Below are positions 26,330 to 35,024 of a stretch of DNA of 64,000 bases, in pieces (position 1 is the first letter of the stretch; each line of letters opens with the position of its first letter). The stretch is from Promicromonospora soli (GTDB lineage: Bacteria > Actinomycetota > Actinomycetes > Actinomycetales > Cellulomonadaceae), in assembly GCF_014653785.1 (NCBI RefSeq), contig NZ_BNAS01000002.1:470807-534806 (forward strand). The letters are read 5' to 3'. The notes beneath the pieces were generated by a model. That model made no database searches, had not been told where the DNA came from, and saw only the letters and a list, made by a program, of their open reading frames with translations. The position numbers and the translations under genes are program-made.

Positions 26330-26361
26330 GAAGTAGAACCAGGGCGAAGTAGAACCAGGGC
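26330..26361 (+). repeat. Two tandem 16-bp units
   Basis: GAAGTAGAACCAGGGC occurs twice head to tail (26330-26345, 26346-26361), followed by another GAAG. It sits 8 nt after the amidohydrolase stop, in the gap before the histidine kinase. No other copy was noticed. Confidence 0.9.
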
Positions 26362-26438
26362 GAAGCGGCACTCCGGTACGACACGCGCCGGCACCGCGGT
26401 CCGACGCGGCGGGCCCGGGCGCGGCGTAGCGTGCGAGC

Positions 26439-27932
26439 ATGCTGGGCACCACTCGTCCGAACAGCGCCGCACCCGCGGACCCTCCCCCCGCCGGGCCGTT
26501 CGACCGCATCCGGCCGCGCGCGTTCGTCGCTATCGCCGTGGCGGTCGCCTCCAACGTGGGTTCGCTCGGCGCCGCACGAGGCCAGTCGTGGACAACGGAG
26601 CCCGGCCTGGCCGGAGCGCTCCTGCTGCTGGTCGCGCCCGCGGCGCTGCTGTTCCTCCTGCCACGCCGCCCCGCGCTCGCGACGGCCCTGTCCGTCGTCG
26701 CGACCATCACGTTCCTGCTGCTCGGGTACCCGTGGGGCCCGGTCTTCCTCGGGCCGGTCGCCGTGCTGGTCGGCGTCATGCTCAGCGGTGACGCGCGCCG
26801 GGCCCGGCTGATCGCGTGGTCGGGCGCCGGCCTGCTCGCCGGGGGAGTCGCAGCGTCCGCCGTGCTGCTCGCCCCGCGCATCGAGCGGTCCCTGGTTGAC
26901 CAGCCCGTGAACCCGCACGGCAACTGGGGACGCGGTCCTGGTTCCTACGGGCCCGCCTGGGGCGGTTGGGACGGCTCGTGGTTCCTGACGCCGGGCGCGC
27001 TCATCGCTGGGGCCGCGTGGCTCACCGTCGTGCTGCTGATCGCGAGCGCCGCCCGGGACCGGATCACACGCCGGGTGGCTGCCCGGGCCGCTGCCCGGGA
27101 GACGGCCGCCGAGCGCGAGCGCACCGCCGTCGCCTCCGAGCGCCTGCGGATCGCGCGCGAGCTGCACGACGTCCTCGCCCACTCACTATCCGCCATCAAC
27201 GTCCAGGCCGGAGTGGGCCTGCACCTGCTCGAGAGGAACCCCGGACAGGCGCGCGAGGCCCTGTCCAACATCCGCGACACCAGCAAGGAAGCGCTCGCCG
27301 AGGTCCGTACGGTGCTGGGGATAGTCCGCGAGGGCACGTCCCCGCCGGCGCCCGGCCCGCTGCCCGACGCCGGAGTCGCCATCGGGGCCCCCGTCGGCCC
27401 CGGCAGCGAAGGGGGGAGGCCGACGGGGTGGGGCGACGCCGCGCCGCTCGCCCCGACCTGGGACCTCACCGGGCTGCGCCAGCTGGCCGACCAAGCCCGC
27501 GCGGAGGGGCTCGACGTCGCCGTCGACCTCGCACCGGACGTCCGGGACCTGCCCGACCACGTCGCCGGCGTCGTGCACCGCGTGGTCCAGGAGTCACTGA
27601 CCAACGTGCGCCGGCACGCGCCCTCGGCCCGCCGGGTCACCCTGCGGGTGACCAGGGGCGACGGCGTCGAGGTGGTGGTGGCCGACGACGGCGTGGTCTC
27701 CGGCGGGCCGATCGAGCCCGGCTACGGGCTGCTCGGGATGCGCGAGCGGGTCGAGGGCGCCGGCGGCACGCTCACCGCCGGGCCCCGCGGGGACGGGACC
27801 GGCTGGGAGGTCCGGGCCAGGCTCCCGGCACCGCTGGTGGAGCCGGTCGAGACCCGGTCACAGGTTTCGACGGGCTCAACCGGCGCGCCCGCCACGCCGT
27901 CAGAAACACCGGAGACCGGAGAGACCGCATGA
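26439..27932 (+). CDS. NarL-family sensor histidine kinase
   Basis: A 497-residue sensor with four or five N-terminal membrane helices (residues about 28-205), a linker (RVAARAAARETAAERERTAV), the HisKA_3 dimer/phosphoacceptor segment RIARELHDVLAHSLS with His243, and an HATPase domain containing VQESLTNVRRHA, VADDGV and GYGLLGMRERVEGAGG. It belongs to the LiaS/NarX-like group that autophosphorylates and signals to a LuxR-type regulator. -10 TAGCGT is 6 nt before ATG 26439. The last ~40 residues follow the catalytic domain and are largely a translated repeat C (VEPVET, STGST), with no conserved role. It overlaps the regulator by 4 nt. Confidence 0.93.
   Translation: MLGTTRPNSAAPADPPPAGPFDRIRPRAFVAIAVAVASNVGSLGAARGQSWTTEPGLAGALLLLVAPAALLFLLPRRPALATALSVVATITFLLLGYPWGPVFLGPVAVLVGVMLSGDARRARLIAWSGAGLLAGGVAASAVLLAPRIERSLVDQPVNPHGNWGRGPGSYGPAWGGWDGSWFLTPGALIAGAAWLTVVLLIASAARDRITRRVAARAAARETAAERERTAVASERLRIARELHDVLAHSLSAINVQAGVGLHLLERNPGQAREALSNIRDTSKEALAEVRTVLGIVREGTSPPAPGPLPDAGVAIGAPVGPGSEGGRPTGWGDAAPLAPTWDLTGLRQLADQARAEGLDVAVDLAPDVRDLPDHVAGVVHRVVQESLTNVRRHAPSARRVTLRVTRGDGVEVVVADDGVVSGGPIEPGYGLLGMRERVEGAGGTLTAGPRGDGTGWEVRARLPAPLVEPVETRSQVSTGSTGAPATPSETPETGETA
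27834..27883. repeat. Repeat C copy inside the histidine kinase tail
   Basis: Arms CTGGTGGAGCCGGTCGAGACC and GTTTCGACGGGCTCAACCGG form an imperfect inverted repeat. It is translated as VEPVETRSQVSTGST at the C-terminus. Confidence 0.8.
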
Positions 27933-28615
27933 TCGACGTCCTGCTCGCCGACGACCAGGCCCTGGTGCGCGGCGGGTTCCGCGCCCTGATCGACTCCGAG
28001 GACGACATGCGCGTCGTCGCCCAGGCCGCGACCGGCGACGACGCCGTGGCGCTCACCCTCGAGCACGTGCCCCAGGTGGTACTCATGGACATCCGCATGC
28101 CCGGCCTGGACGGGCTCGAGGCGACGCGGCGGATCATCGCCGAGCCCCGGGCGGCGGGTGTGCACGTCGTGGTCGTGACGACGTTCGAGCTGGACGAGTA
28201 CGTCACGGAGGCGATCCGGGCCGGGGCCTCGGGGTTCCTGGTCAAGGACACCGAGCCGGCGGAGCTGGTGCGGGCCGTGCGGGTGGCGGCGTCGGGCAAC
28301 GCGCTGCTCTCGCCCTCGGTGACGCGACGGTTGCTGGCCAAGGTCGCCGAGGCGACCCGCACCGTTCGGCCGGTGCCCGCGCTCGCCGACCTGACGCCGC
28401 GCGAACGCGAGGTGCTCGTCGAGGTGGCGGGCGGGCTCGCGAACGACGAGATCGCCTCCAAGCTCTACCTCTCGGAGTCGACGGTGAAGACGCACGTCTC
28501 CCGGGTGCTGATGAAGACCGGCTCACGCGACCGCGCGCAGCTCGTGGTGCTCGCGTACGAGGCAGGCCTGGTGCGCCCCGGGTGGGCCGGAGGTGCAGCG
28601 CAGGGTGGGGGCTGA
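27929..28615 (+). CDS. NarL/LuxR-type response regulator
   Basis: A 228-residue regulator paired with the kinase upstream (ATGA overlap). The receiver domain has acidic pair DD in LADDQALV, phosphoacceptor Asp54 in VVLMDIRMPG, Thr in VVTTFE and Lys in FLVKDTEPAEL. The C-terminal HTH reads LTPREREVLVEVAGGLANDEIASKLYLSESTVKTHVSRVLMKTGSRDR in overlapping segments. The final AAQGGG and the stop codon are supplied by repeat D copy 2, so the repeat sets the end of the protein. Confidence 0.94.
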   Translation: MIDVLLADDQALVRGGFRALIDSEDDMRVVAQAATGDDAVALTLEHVPQVVLMDIRMPGLDGLEATRRIIAEPRAAGVHVVVVTTFELDEYVTEAIRAGASGFLVKDTEPAELVRAVRVAASGNALLSPSVTRRLLAKVAEATRTVRPVPALADLTPREREVLVEVAGGLANDEIASKLYLSESTVKTHVSRVLMKTGSRDRAQLVVLAYEAGLVRPGWAGGAAQGGG

Positions 28616-28640
28616 GGAACGAGGCACCCGCCCGGAGCGG
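28593..28640. repeat. Dispersed repeat D, copy 2 (contains a stop codon)
   Basis: This 48-bp element begins GTGCAGCGCAGGGTG and ends CGCCCGGAGCGG, homologous to 15939-15983. The sequence GTGGGCCGGAGGTGC flanks it on both sides (28582-28596 and 28671-28685), a 15-bp direct repeat. Confidence 0.85.
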
Positions 28641-28804
28641 GGCCGCAGGCCCACCCGGTATCGGCGGAGCGTGGGCCGGAGGTGCCGACCCGGCACCACG
28701 GGGGTACGTGAGCAGGTACGCGGGGGTGACGACCCCGGCGTCGGGCAGCGGCAGCCTGGTGGTGTGGCCGGAACGACCGGCCGAACCGAATGCTGGAGGT
28801 CGAC

Positions 28805-29209
28805 ATGCTCACCGCGACGACAGAGGTCCTCGCCAACGGGCCCCACTACGGCTGGGGCGGACCCGGCCCGTTCTTCTTCATCTTCCCGCTGCTGTGGTTC
28901 CTCCTGTTCGCGACAGTGATCTTCCTGATCGCGCGGCGCGCCCGGCGGGGTCCGCGCGGCGGATGGGGCGGCCCCTGGGCCGCGCACGCGTCGGCGGGCG
29001 CCGACCCCGTGACGCTGCTCGGCAACCGCTTCGCCCGCGGGGAGATCGACGAGGCCGAGTACCGGTCCCGTCTCGCCGTGCTCCGCTCGGCGGGCCCCGC
29101 GCCGAGCGCAGGTCCGAGCCCCCACCCGAGCGCCGGCCCGACGGCGACCGACGCACCTCCCGCGGCCCCCACGCCGCAGGACCAGCCGCCGGCCGACGAC
29201 AACCGCTGA
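28805..29209 (+). CDS. SHOCT-domain small membrane protein
   Basis: A 134-residue protein. ATG 28805 has CTGGAGG 5 nt upstream. A Gly/Pro-rich start and a membrane segment (FIFPLLWFLLFATVIFLIARR) are followed by the SHOCT-like motif DPVTLLGNRFARGEIDEAEYRSRLAVL, a short C-terminal oligomerisation element. The tail is Pro/Ala-rich. The function is unknown; such proteins often accompany two-component loci. A hairpin terminator follows. Confidence 0.82.
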   Translation: MLTATTEVLANGPHYGWGGPGPFFFIFPLLWFLLFATVIFLIARRARRGPRGGWGGPWAAHASAGADPVTLLGNRFARGEIDEAEYRSRLAVLRSAGPAPSAGPSPHPSAGPTATDAPPAAPTPQDQPPADDNR

Positions 29210-29229
29210 CGCTTCCCGCCGATGTGTCG

Positions 29230-29261
29230 GACGCTCAGGTCATCCCGATGACCTGAGCGTC
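29230..29261. terminator. Hairpin terminator after the SHOCT gene
   Basis: GACGCTCAGGTCAT and ATGACCTGAGCGTC pair perfectly (14 bp) around a 4-nt loop, 20 nt after the stop. A T-rich run does not follow. Confidence 0.85.
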
Positions 29262-29412
29262 TGGCATGTGGGACGGTTCGGGCAGAAAGCCGGTGCCCGA
29301 GCCGGGCTGTCACTGGGCAGCGATGGCGTTCCGCTGCGGCCGTGGCGCTAGACTCGCGGGCGAGTGCGCCGACCCGCACTGTTCTGAATCGTTGACGTGA
29401 GGGAAGTAGATC

Positions 29413-29880
29413 GTGAGCACCAGCAAGAACTGGGCAACCGCCGCACTGGTCTCCTGTGCACTTCTGTTGTCCGGATGTGCGGCCCTCGAGGACATGGCCA
29501 GCGACTTCACGCCCACCGGCGAGGAGGTCCCGCAGGCCGCCCCGTCGCCCGTGGCCGAGGGCCCCGTCAGCACCGGCGAGTACGACCTCGTCGAGTCGTG
29601 CAACGCGTTCTTCACCGGCCCGCTCGTGTCGAACATCACGGCGGCAGCACCGGCCGTCCAGGCCCCGCTGGACGAGGAGCGGACCGGCGCCGTCAGCGGT
29701 ATCAGCCAGACCATCGGCCTGCTCATCGGCAAGGCCGACGAGGTCAGCATCGGCCACCTCGAGGCGGTCCGTGCGCCGTTCGACCAGGCGCTCGACGGCT
29801 CCATCGCCCGGCCCAGGGCGGTCACAGGTGCGATCAAGGACTACCAGGCCGCATGCAAGGAAGCCGGCTTCAAGGGCTGA
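29413..29880 (+). CDS. Putative lipoprotein of unknown function
   Basis: A 155-residue protein with a lipoprotein signal peptide (residues 1-22; lipobox LLSGC at the cleavage Cys), then a low-complexity Pro/Glu stretch and a helical region (GISQTIGLLIGKADEVSIGHL). It is predicted to be anchored to the outer face of the membrane. GTG 29413 has GAGGGA 7 nt upstream. A -10 TAGACT near 29349 lies about 64 nt upstream, so this mRNA has a leader. The family is not recognised. Confidence 0.75.
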   Translation: MSTSKNWATAALVSCALLLSGCAALEDMASDFTPTGEEVPQAAPSPVAEGPVSTGEYDLVESCNAFFTGPLVSNITAAAPAVQAPLDEERTGAVSGISQTIGLLIGKADEVSIGHLEAVRAPFDQALDGSIARPRAVTGAIKDYQAACKEAGFKG

Positions 29881-29894
29881 CGTGGGAGCCCCTT

Positions 29895-29932
29895 GGTCGG
29901 GCTTGTCGAGACCGGTCTCGACAAGCCCGACC
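29895..29932. repeat. Repeat C, perfect 38-bp palindrome between convergent genes
   Basis: GGTCGGGCTTGTCGAGACC is followed directly by its exact reverse complement. The position between stops at 29880 (plus) and 29953 (minus) suggests a bidirectional terminator. Confidence 0.92.
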
Positions 29933-29952
29933 CACGGATGGACCGGCCGGCC

Positions 29953-32022
29953 CTAGTTCCCCGTCAGGAACTTGTGCATCACCGGGCCCGCCGTCGTCGA
30001 GCCGAGCTCACCCTCCTCGATGAACACGACCGCCGCCAGGTCGTCCGCGATAGCGAGCATCCAGACGTGTGCCTTGTTGCCGTCGCCGAACTGGGCGGTG
30101 CCCGTCTTGGCGCCGACGATCCCGGGCACGTCCTGCAGCGCCGTGGCCGAGCCCTCGCGCACCACGCCGCCCATGAGGTCGCGCAGCGTGGCGGCCTCGT
30201 CGGCGGTCAGGTCGCCCGACGGCGTCTCGGCCGCCTCCTCGCCGGACGGCTCCACGAGCCACGGAGACACCGTGTGGCCTGCGGAGACGCTCGCGGCCAC
30301 GGTGGCCATCGCGAGCGGGGTCGCCAGCACCTGACCCTGCCCGATCATCGACGCCGCATGCTCAGTGCCCGCCGCCTCGGCCGGCACGTCGCCGAACGTA
30401 GCCGCGGCGCCGAAGGCCTCGGCGTCGACGCCCAGGCCGAGCGACGCCGCGGCGTCGTGCAGCTGCTGCTGCGAGATCGCACTGTGCTGCGAGATGAAGG
30501 CGGTGTTGCACGAGTTCGCGAACACGGTCCGGAACGGCACGGCGTCGCCCATCGCGGACTGCGGGTACCCCGGCACGTTCTGGAACTCGCGGCCCTCGAC
30601 GTCGATCGTCGCGGTGCAGGGCAGCGTGGTGTCCGGCGTCGTCCCGGAGCGGAGCATCGCCAGGGACGTCGCGATCTTGAACGTGGAGCCCGGCGGGTAC
30701 TGCCCGAGGGTCGCCGTGTTGTACCCCTCGGAGCCCGGCCCCGACGCCACCGCGAGCACCTCGCCGGTCGACGGCTTGATCGCGACGATCGCGCTCGCCA
30801 GCTTGTCGATATCTGCCAGCGCAGCCTCGGCGCGCTGCTGCGTCTCCAGGTCGAGCGTGACCGATACCGGCTCGCCGTCCTTCTTCTCGATGGTGAACGC
30901 CTCGCGGCCCTCGCCGCCCTCGGTCGGCTCGATGGTCACCGCCAGGCCGGGTACGCCGCGCAGCTGCTCGTCGTAGGCGGCCTGCAGGCCGGAGAGCCCC
31001 ACCGTGTCGCCCGGCTTGATCTTGCCCTTGGAGTCCTCGACGATCTCCGCCGTGGCCTCGCCGACCGAGCCGAGCAGTGGCTCCGCGAAGTCGCGCTCCC
31101 GCGCGAGCGGCAGCTCGTCCGGGATCCCGACCACACCGTCGATCGCCATGGCGGCGTCGAAGTCGTACTCCGGGTCGTTCTCGCGGATCGTGATGACCTC
31201 GACGAACGCCTTCGCACCGGCGGACTCGACCCGCGCGGCGATGTCGTCGGTCGTGGCCCGGTCGAAGTCGAAGACGTTCCCGAGCTTCGCCGCTGCGGTG
31301 TCCCAGCCCGGGCGGGTCTTGTCGATGCCTACGTGGTGCACGGGGGTGAGGCCCACCAGCGTCTCGCCGCTCGTCGTGACGATCTCGCCGCGCGCCGGTT
31401 CGGTGCGCTCGACGGCGAGCCGCTCGCCCGGCTCCAGGCCAGGCACCAGCAAGCCCGTCTCCCACGCGGCCTCCCAGGTCCCGGCCTCGCCGTCCGTCGC
31501 ACCGGGGTAGGTGAGCTGAGCGACGGTCTCGTACTCCCAGGCGGTCTTCGCCGCCACGGGCCACGTCCAGGCGAACGTCGCCGTGGCGGTAGCCGTGCCG
31601 TCGTCGCCCTCCTTCAGCGGCGTGACGCTCTTGACCGTGACGGTCCCGGCGTCCTCGCCGACGGCGGCCACGAGCTGCTCGAACACCTGGGCGTACTGCT
31701 CGTCGGGCGACGCCGACGTCTCCATGGTGAGCGGAAAGTCCGCGGGTTTGCCCGCCTGGAGCGCGGCAGCGAGCTCCTCAGCGGCCGGCTCGGGCTCAGG
31801 GATGGGCGGTTCGCGAAACAGGTACCAGACCCCGCCGCCCGCAGCCAGGAGAAGGACGACGAGGGCGACGACGATCAGCGCCACGCGGCCCTTCCGCCGG
31901 GGCGCCAGAGCGGGAGGAAGCAGCGGCCCGCCTCCCGGCGGCGTCGGAGCGTACCCACCTGGCGGTTGCGGGACGGGTGCATGACCATCCGCCGGCAGGT
32001 GAGGTGAAGGGTATCCGCTCAT
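29953..32022 (-). CDS. Penicillin-binding protein, MecA-N/NTF2-like plus transpeptidase
   Basis: A 689-residue class B PBP. A proline-rich cytosolic tail, a membrane anchor (VALIVVALVVLLLAAGGGVWYLF, residues about 47-70), an NTF2-like MecA_N domain (about 80-200), a dimerisation domain and the transpeptidase domain follow in order. Active-site motifs are SxxK in PPGSTFKIAT, SxN in FANSCNTAF and KTG in GAKTGTAQFG. It cross-links peptidoglycan outside the membrane and could have low beta-lactam affinity like MecA relatives, which is inference. -10 TAGGCT lies 7 nt before ATG 32022. Confidence 0.93.
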   Translation of the reverse strand: MSGYPSPHLPADGHAPVPQPPGGYAPTPPGGGPLLPPALAPRRKGRVALIVVALVVLLLAAGGGVWYLFREPPIPEPEPAAEELAAALQAGKPADFPLTMETSASPDEQYAQVFEQLVAAVGEDAGTVTVKSVTPLKEGDDGTATATATFAWTWPVAAKTAWEYETVAQLTYPGATDGEAGTWEAAWETGLLVPGLEPGERLAVERTEPARGEIVTTSGETLVGLTPVHHVGIDKTRPGWDTAAAKLGNVFDFDRATTDDIAARVESAGAKAFVEVITIRENDPEYDFDAAMAIDGVVGIPDELPLARERDFAEPLLGSVGEATAEIVEDSKGKIKPGDTVGLSGLQAAYDEQLRGVPGLAVTIEPTEGGEGREAFTIEKKDGEPVSVTLDLETQQRAEAALADIDKLASAIVAIKPSTGEVLAVASGPGSEGYNTATLGQYPPGSTFKIATSLAMLRSGTTPDTTLPCTATIDVEGREFQNVPGYPQSAMGDAVPFRTVFANSCNTAFISQHSAISQQQLHDAAASLGLGVDAEAFGAAATFGDVPAEAAGTEHAASMIGQGQVLATPLAMATVAASVSAGHTVSPWLVEPSGEEAAETPSGDLTADEAATLRDLMGGVVREGSATALQDVPGIVGAKTGTAQFGDGNKAHVWMLAIADDLAAVVFIEEGELGSTTAGPVMHKFLTGN

Positions 32023-32082
32023 GCCCAGGAGCCTAAGGGGCAGGTCATGATCATCACGGTTAATTTCCTGGGTGAAATGAGA

Positions 32083-32116
32083 CGGGGCCGCCGAACCCCC
32101 TGGATCTGCGGCCCCG
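32083..32116. terminator. Hairpin between the sigma factor and PBP genes
   Basis: CGGGGCCGC and GCGGCCCCG pair around a 16-nt loop. On the minus strand it is followed by TCTCATTTCACC, so it is well placed to terminate the sigma/YCII transcript. Confidence 0.75.
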
Positions 32117-32225
32117 CCCTGCCCCGCCACGCGTCCCGGATCCCCCCAGCAGTCCCGGGGCGCGTGGCGAGCCTTCGTTGGTAAGGAGAGACGGCGCCCA
32201 GGGTTCGTGACCGGGGCAACAGACT

Positions 32226-33482
32226 TCACCCGCTCGCCGCGCCCCGGTCCGCCAGGAACGCCCGCAAGGCGGGGTCGGTCGTGAGCGAGCGTGCCTTGTC
32301 GTAGGCGGCGCGGGCGGCGTCCCCCGCGCCGGCCTGAGCCAAGAGGTGCGCCCGGGTGGCCCACAGCGGCTGGAACCTGCTCGACGCCGGGTCCGACGCC
32401 GCCACCTCGTCCAGCTCGGCCAGCCCGGCCTCCGCACCCTCGACCCGCGCGACGGCTGCCGCGAGCGCGACCCACCCGCCGAGCGTGGGGGCGACGCGGA
32501 GCAGCGCCCGGTGCAGGGTGACCAGCGCCGGCCAGTCGGTGCGCCCGGTTCGTGCCCGCGCGCAGTGCACCGACTGGATGGCGGCCTCGAGCCGGAACCG
32601 GCCGGGCGGCCCAGCCGGCTCGGTCTCGGACCCGGCGAGGGCGCGGCGCAGCAGCGCCTCGCCGCGCTCGATCAGCGCGGCGTCCCAGCGGGTGACGTCC
32701 TGCTCGTCGAGCGGCACGAAGGCTCCGTCGGCCTCGCGTGCGCCAGCACGCGCCAACGAGAAGCAGAGCAGCGCTGCCAGGCCGAGCACCTCCCGATCGG
32801 GCAGCAGGTCCGCCAGCAGCAGGGCGAGGGTGAGTGCGTCGCCGGTGAGCGATCCGCGGACCTCCGGGGCGGCGCCCCGCCAGTCGATCGCGTACGCGCC
32901 GTACACCGCCTCCAGCACGGGTGGCAGCCGGTCGGGCGCCTCCTCGCGGCCAGGGATGCGGAACGGGATGCGCGCATCGCGGATGCGGCGCTTGGCCCGG
33001 ACCAGGCGCTGCGCCATCGTGGGCGCGGGTACGGCGAACGCCGCCGCGATGTCGCGGGCATCGACGCCGAGCACGGTCTGCAGCATGAGCGGCGTGCGGA
33101 TGCCGGCCTCGATCGCGGGGTGGGCGCAGACGAACATGAGCTCCAGGCGGCGGTCCCCGATCGCGTCCGGGTCGGGTTCCTCGGGCGGGACGGCGGGTTC
33201 AGGCCCGGCGTCGGGCGGCGCCGAGGTGCGGTAGGCGGTGGAGCGGTACAGGTCGCGCAGCCGGTTCCGGGCGACGGTGAGCAGCCAGCCCTCGGGGTTC
33301 TGCGGCACCCCGTCGTCGGGCCAGTGCCGCAGGGCGCGTTCGAAGGCCTCGGCGAGGGCGTCCTCGGCGCGCTGGATGTCGCCGTCGCGGGCCGCGAGCA
33401 GGGCCAGCAGGCGGCCGTACGACGTGCGTGCCGCCACCTCCGCGGCGGCCCGCACGTCAGCCGGGTCGGTCAGCGCGTCCAC
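32226..33482 (-). CDS. ECF sigma factor of the ECF42 type (DUF6596/TPR-like tail)
   Basis: A 418-residue sigma factor. Region 2 reads RAEDALAEAFERALRHWPDDGVPQNPEGWLLTVARNRLRDLYR in overlapping segments, and region 4 follows at MLQTVLGVDARDIAAAFAVPAPTMAQRLVRAKRRIRD. The long C-terminal half is helical and TPR-like (GGWVALAAAVARVEGAEAGL), as in ECF42 members. GTG 33482 overlaps the YCII gene by 13 nt, so they are coupled. ECF42 sigma factors are known to sit next to YCII genes and have no anti-sigma factor; the regulating signal is unknown. Confidence 0.93.
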   Translation of the reverse strand: MDALTDPADVRAAAEVAARTSYGRLLALLAARDGDIQRAEDALAEAFERALRHWPDDGVPQNPEGWLLTVARNRLRDLYRSTAYRTSAPPDAGPEPAVPPEEPDPDAIGDRRLELMFVCAHPAIEAGIRTPLMLQTVLGVDARDIAAAFAVPAPTMAQRLVRAKRRIRDARIPFRIPGREEAPDRLPPVLEAVYGAYAIDWRGAAPEVRGSLTGDALTLALLLADLLPDREVLGLAALLCFSLARAGAREADGAFVPLDEQDVTRWDAALIERGEALLRRALAGSETEPAGPPGRFRLEAAIQSVHCARARTGRTDWPALVTLHRALLRVAPTLGGWVALAAAVARVEGAEAGLAELDEVAASDPASSRFQPLWATRAHLLAQAGAGDAARAAYDKARSLTTDPALRAFLADRGAASG

Positions 33483-33841
33483 GCGCCGTTCTCGAAGTGG
33501 GTGGCGGACGGACGCACCTCCACGGCGCCCCACTGGACCGACGGCGCCTTCTGCGCCCAGGCGAGCGCGGCGTCGAGGTCCGGCACGTCGACGACGAACG
33601 TGCCGCCCAGCTGCTCCTTCGTCTCGGCGAAGGGGCCGTCCTGGATGCGCAGCTCGCCGTCGCGCACCGTGACGGTAGTGGTGGACGACGACGGCTGCAG
33701 CACCTCCGCCGAGATGAGCACCCCGGCCTGGTCGAGCGCCGTGGCATAGGCGTCGAACTCGCGCTCGCCCTCTTCCCAGCCGCCGGGGCCGAGGTCCTCC
33801 GGCGTCATCTCCGGGTAGTGCAGCAGGATCGTGTATCGCAT
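33470..33841 (-). CDS. YCII-related (DGPF) domain protein
   Basis: A 123-residue protein beginning MRYTILLHYPEMTPED. VTVRDGELRIQDGPFAETKEQLGG is the DGPF signature, followed by a dimeric ferredoxin-like end (VVDVPDLDAALAWAQKAP). It is the standard partner and probable target of the ECF42 sigma factor gene that overlaps its 3' end. Its biochemical activity is not established. Confidence 0.92.
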   Translation of the reverse strand: MRYTILLHYPEMTPEDLGPGGWEEGEREFDAYATALDQAGVLISAEVLQPSSSTTTVTVRDGELRIQDGPFAETKEQLGGTFVVDVPDLDAALAWAQKAPSVQWGAVEVRPSATHFENGAWTR

Positions 33842-33957
33842 GGTTCTGTCCTCCGGTCGGTGTCTGTCTGACACCGTGGTGACGATCCCGCGGTTGCCCG
33901 ATCGACAGGTTCGCACAACTCGTCGGACACGAATCGGGCTCGCCCGGGGCGCGGCTC

Positions 33958-33989
33958 GGGCCGGGGCGCCCCCTGGTGCGCCCCGGCCC
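33958..33989. terminator. Strong GC hairpin after the gene at 34012
   Basis: GGGCCGGGGCGC and GCGCCCCGGCCC pair (12 bp) around an 8-nt loop, just beyond the minus-strand stop at 34012. No T-tract follows. Confidence 0.7.
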
Positions 33990-34011
33990 GGTCACTGTTC
34001 AGCCGGGTGAG

Positions 34012-34719
34012 TCAGGCAGGTGTCGGCGCCGCCTTCACAACCGGGCCCCACGCCAGCGGGTCGAGCGTGCGGGCGTCGTCCTCCGCGTTCCCGGCCCAGC
34101 GGCGCGCATCGGCGATGGTCGCCTCGAGCAGGTCACGAAGGCGTGCGTCGACGTCGGGCACGAAGGCCTCCGAGATGCCCTGCACCGCGGTGGAGACCAC
34201 GCTCGGCGCGGCGTCGCGCACGAACCGCTTGGGCCGCACGCTGGTGCCGGCGCAGAACCGCTCTGCCCACGCCGCCGTCTTCGGCACGGCTGCCAGCGCG
34301 TCCTTGCTCTCGGGCGCGAGCGTGCCTGCCGGGCGGTCCTCCAGGACGTCGAGCATGCGCTCGGAGCCGAGGATCGCGACGGCCAGCGTCTGCTGACGGT
34401 CGGCGGGCGAGACCGGCAGCGCCGTCTGTGCGGCGCGCAGCGCGATGCGCACGTCCCAGCGCGGGTCGGTGCTCGTCAGGCCGATGACCGACGGGATGAG
34501 TGGCGCGAGCTGCGGGCGTGCGTGGTCCGCCGTCAGGTCGTTCACCGCACGGGCCAGCATCGCGATCAGCGGGTGCGTACAGGCGGGGTGGTCACTCCAC
34601 TTCTCGCCTGCGAGGAAGGAGGCAAGCTCCATGAAGCACGCGCCCTTCTTGGGGTTACGGTGCTTCCCACGGCCCAGCATGGGCAAGATGTCGTACGTTC
34701 CAGCTTCGGTTCCGGTCAC
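34012..34719 (-). CDS. Conserved hypothetical protein
   Basis: A 235-residue protein, not recognised as a named family. The N-terminal segment GACFMELASFLAGEKWSDHPACTHP and the later LARAVNDLTAD are Cys/His-containing and look conserved. The rest is Ala-rich and helical, without signal peptide or membrane segments. GTG 34719 has GGGGGTGGAA upstream. It stands alone, with a hairpin after its stop. The CF, HPxCTHP pattern could bind metal, but this is speculative. Confidence 0.65.
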   Translation of the reverse strand: MTGTEAGTYDILPMLGRGKHRNPKKGACFMELASFLAGEKWSDHPACTHPLIAMLARAVNDLTADHARPQLAPLIPSVIGLTSTDPRWDVRIALRAAQTALPVSPADRQQTLAVAILGSERMLDVLEDRPAGTLAPESKDALAAVPKTAAWAERFCAGTSVRPKRFVRDAAPSVVSTAVQGISEAFVPDVDARLRDLLEATIADARRWAGNAEDDARTLDPLAWGPVVKAAPTPA

Positions 34720-34845
34720 GATTCCACCCCCGAATTGGGTCCGCTACTAGTTCCAGTGTGCGTCTCCTGTGACGTAGATCGCAATAGTGAGGCTGTGAAC
34801 TGCCTGAATCTCGCCCGCCCTGCCCCTCGCGGGGCGGGTCACGCG

Positions 34846-34910
34846 CCACCTCAGGCCGTCCGAGGCCACCTCAGGCCACCTCAGACCCACCTCAGCCGCC
34901 GGTCTGAGGT
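34846..34910. repeat. Four direct CCACCTCAG repeats with an inverted half-site
   Basis: CCACCTCAG occurs at 34846, 34866, 34876 and 34887, and an inverted CTGAGGT at 34904-34910. This lies in the 305-bp gene-free stretch 34720-35024, upstream of the small gene at 35025. The rest of the stretch shows no other structure. The two closest repeats are 10 and 11 bp apart, near one helical turn, so cooperative binding by a regulator is possible. Confidence 0.6.
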
Positions 34911-35024
34911 ACCCCGCCGCTCAGGACTGCCCGACCTCCCGATCCGCAGGCCCACGCCTCAGGACGAGTGTCTTCCTCATCAGCCGGACGGGCACACCGC
35001 CCGCCGGGGACATCCGGAGGAATC

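Noticed and set aside
34846-34910. CCACCTCAG repeats as a CRISPR array
   Set aside because: Units are 9 bp with no spacers of regular length and no cas genes.
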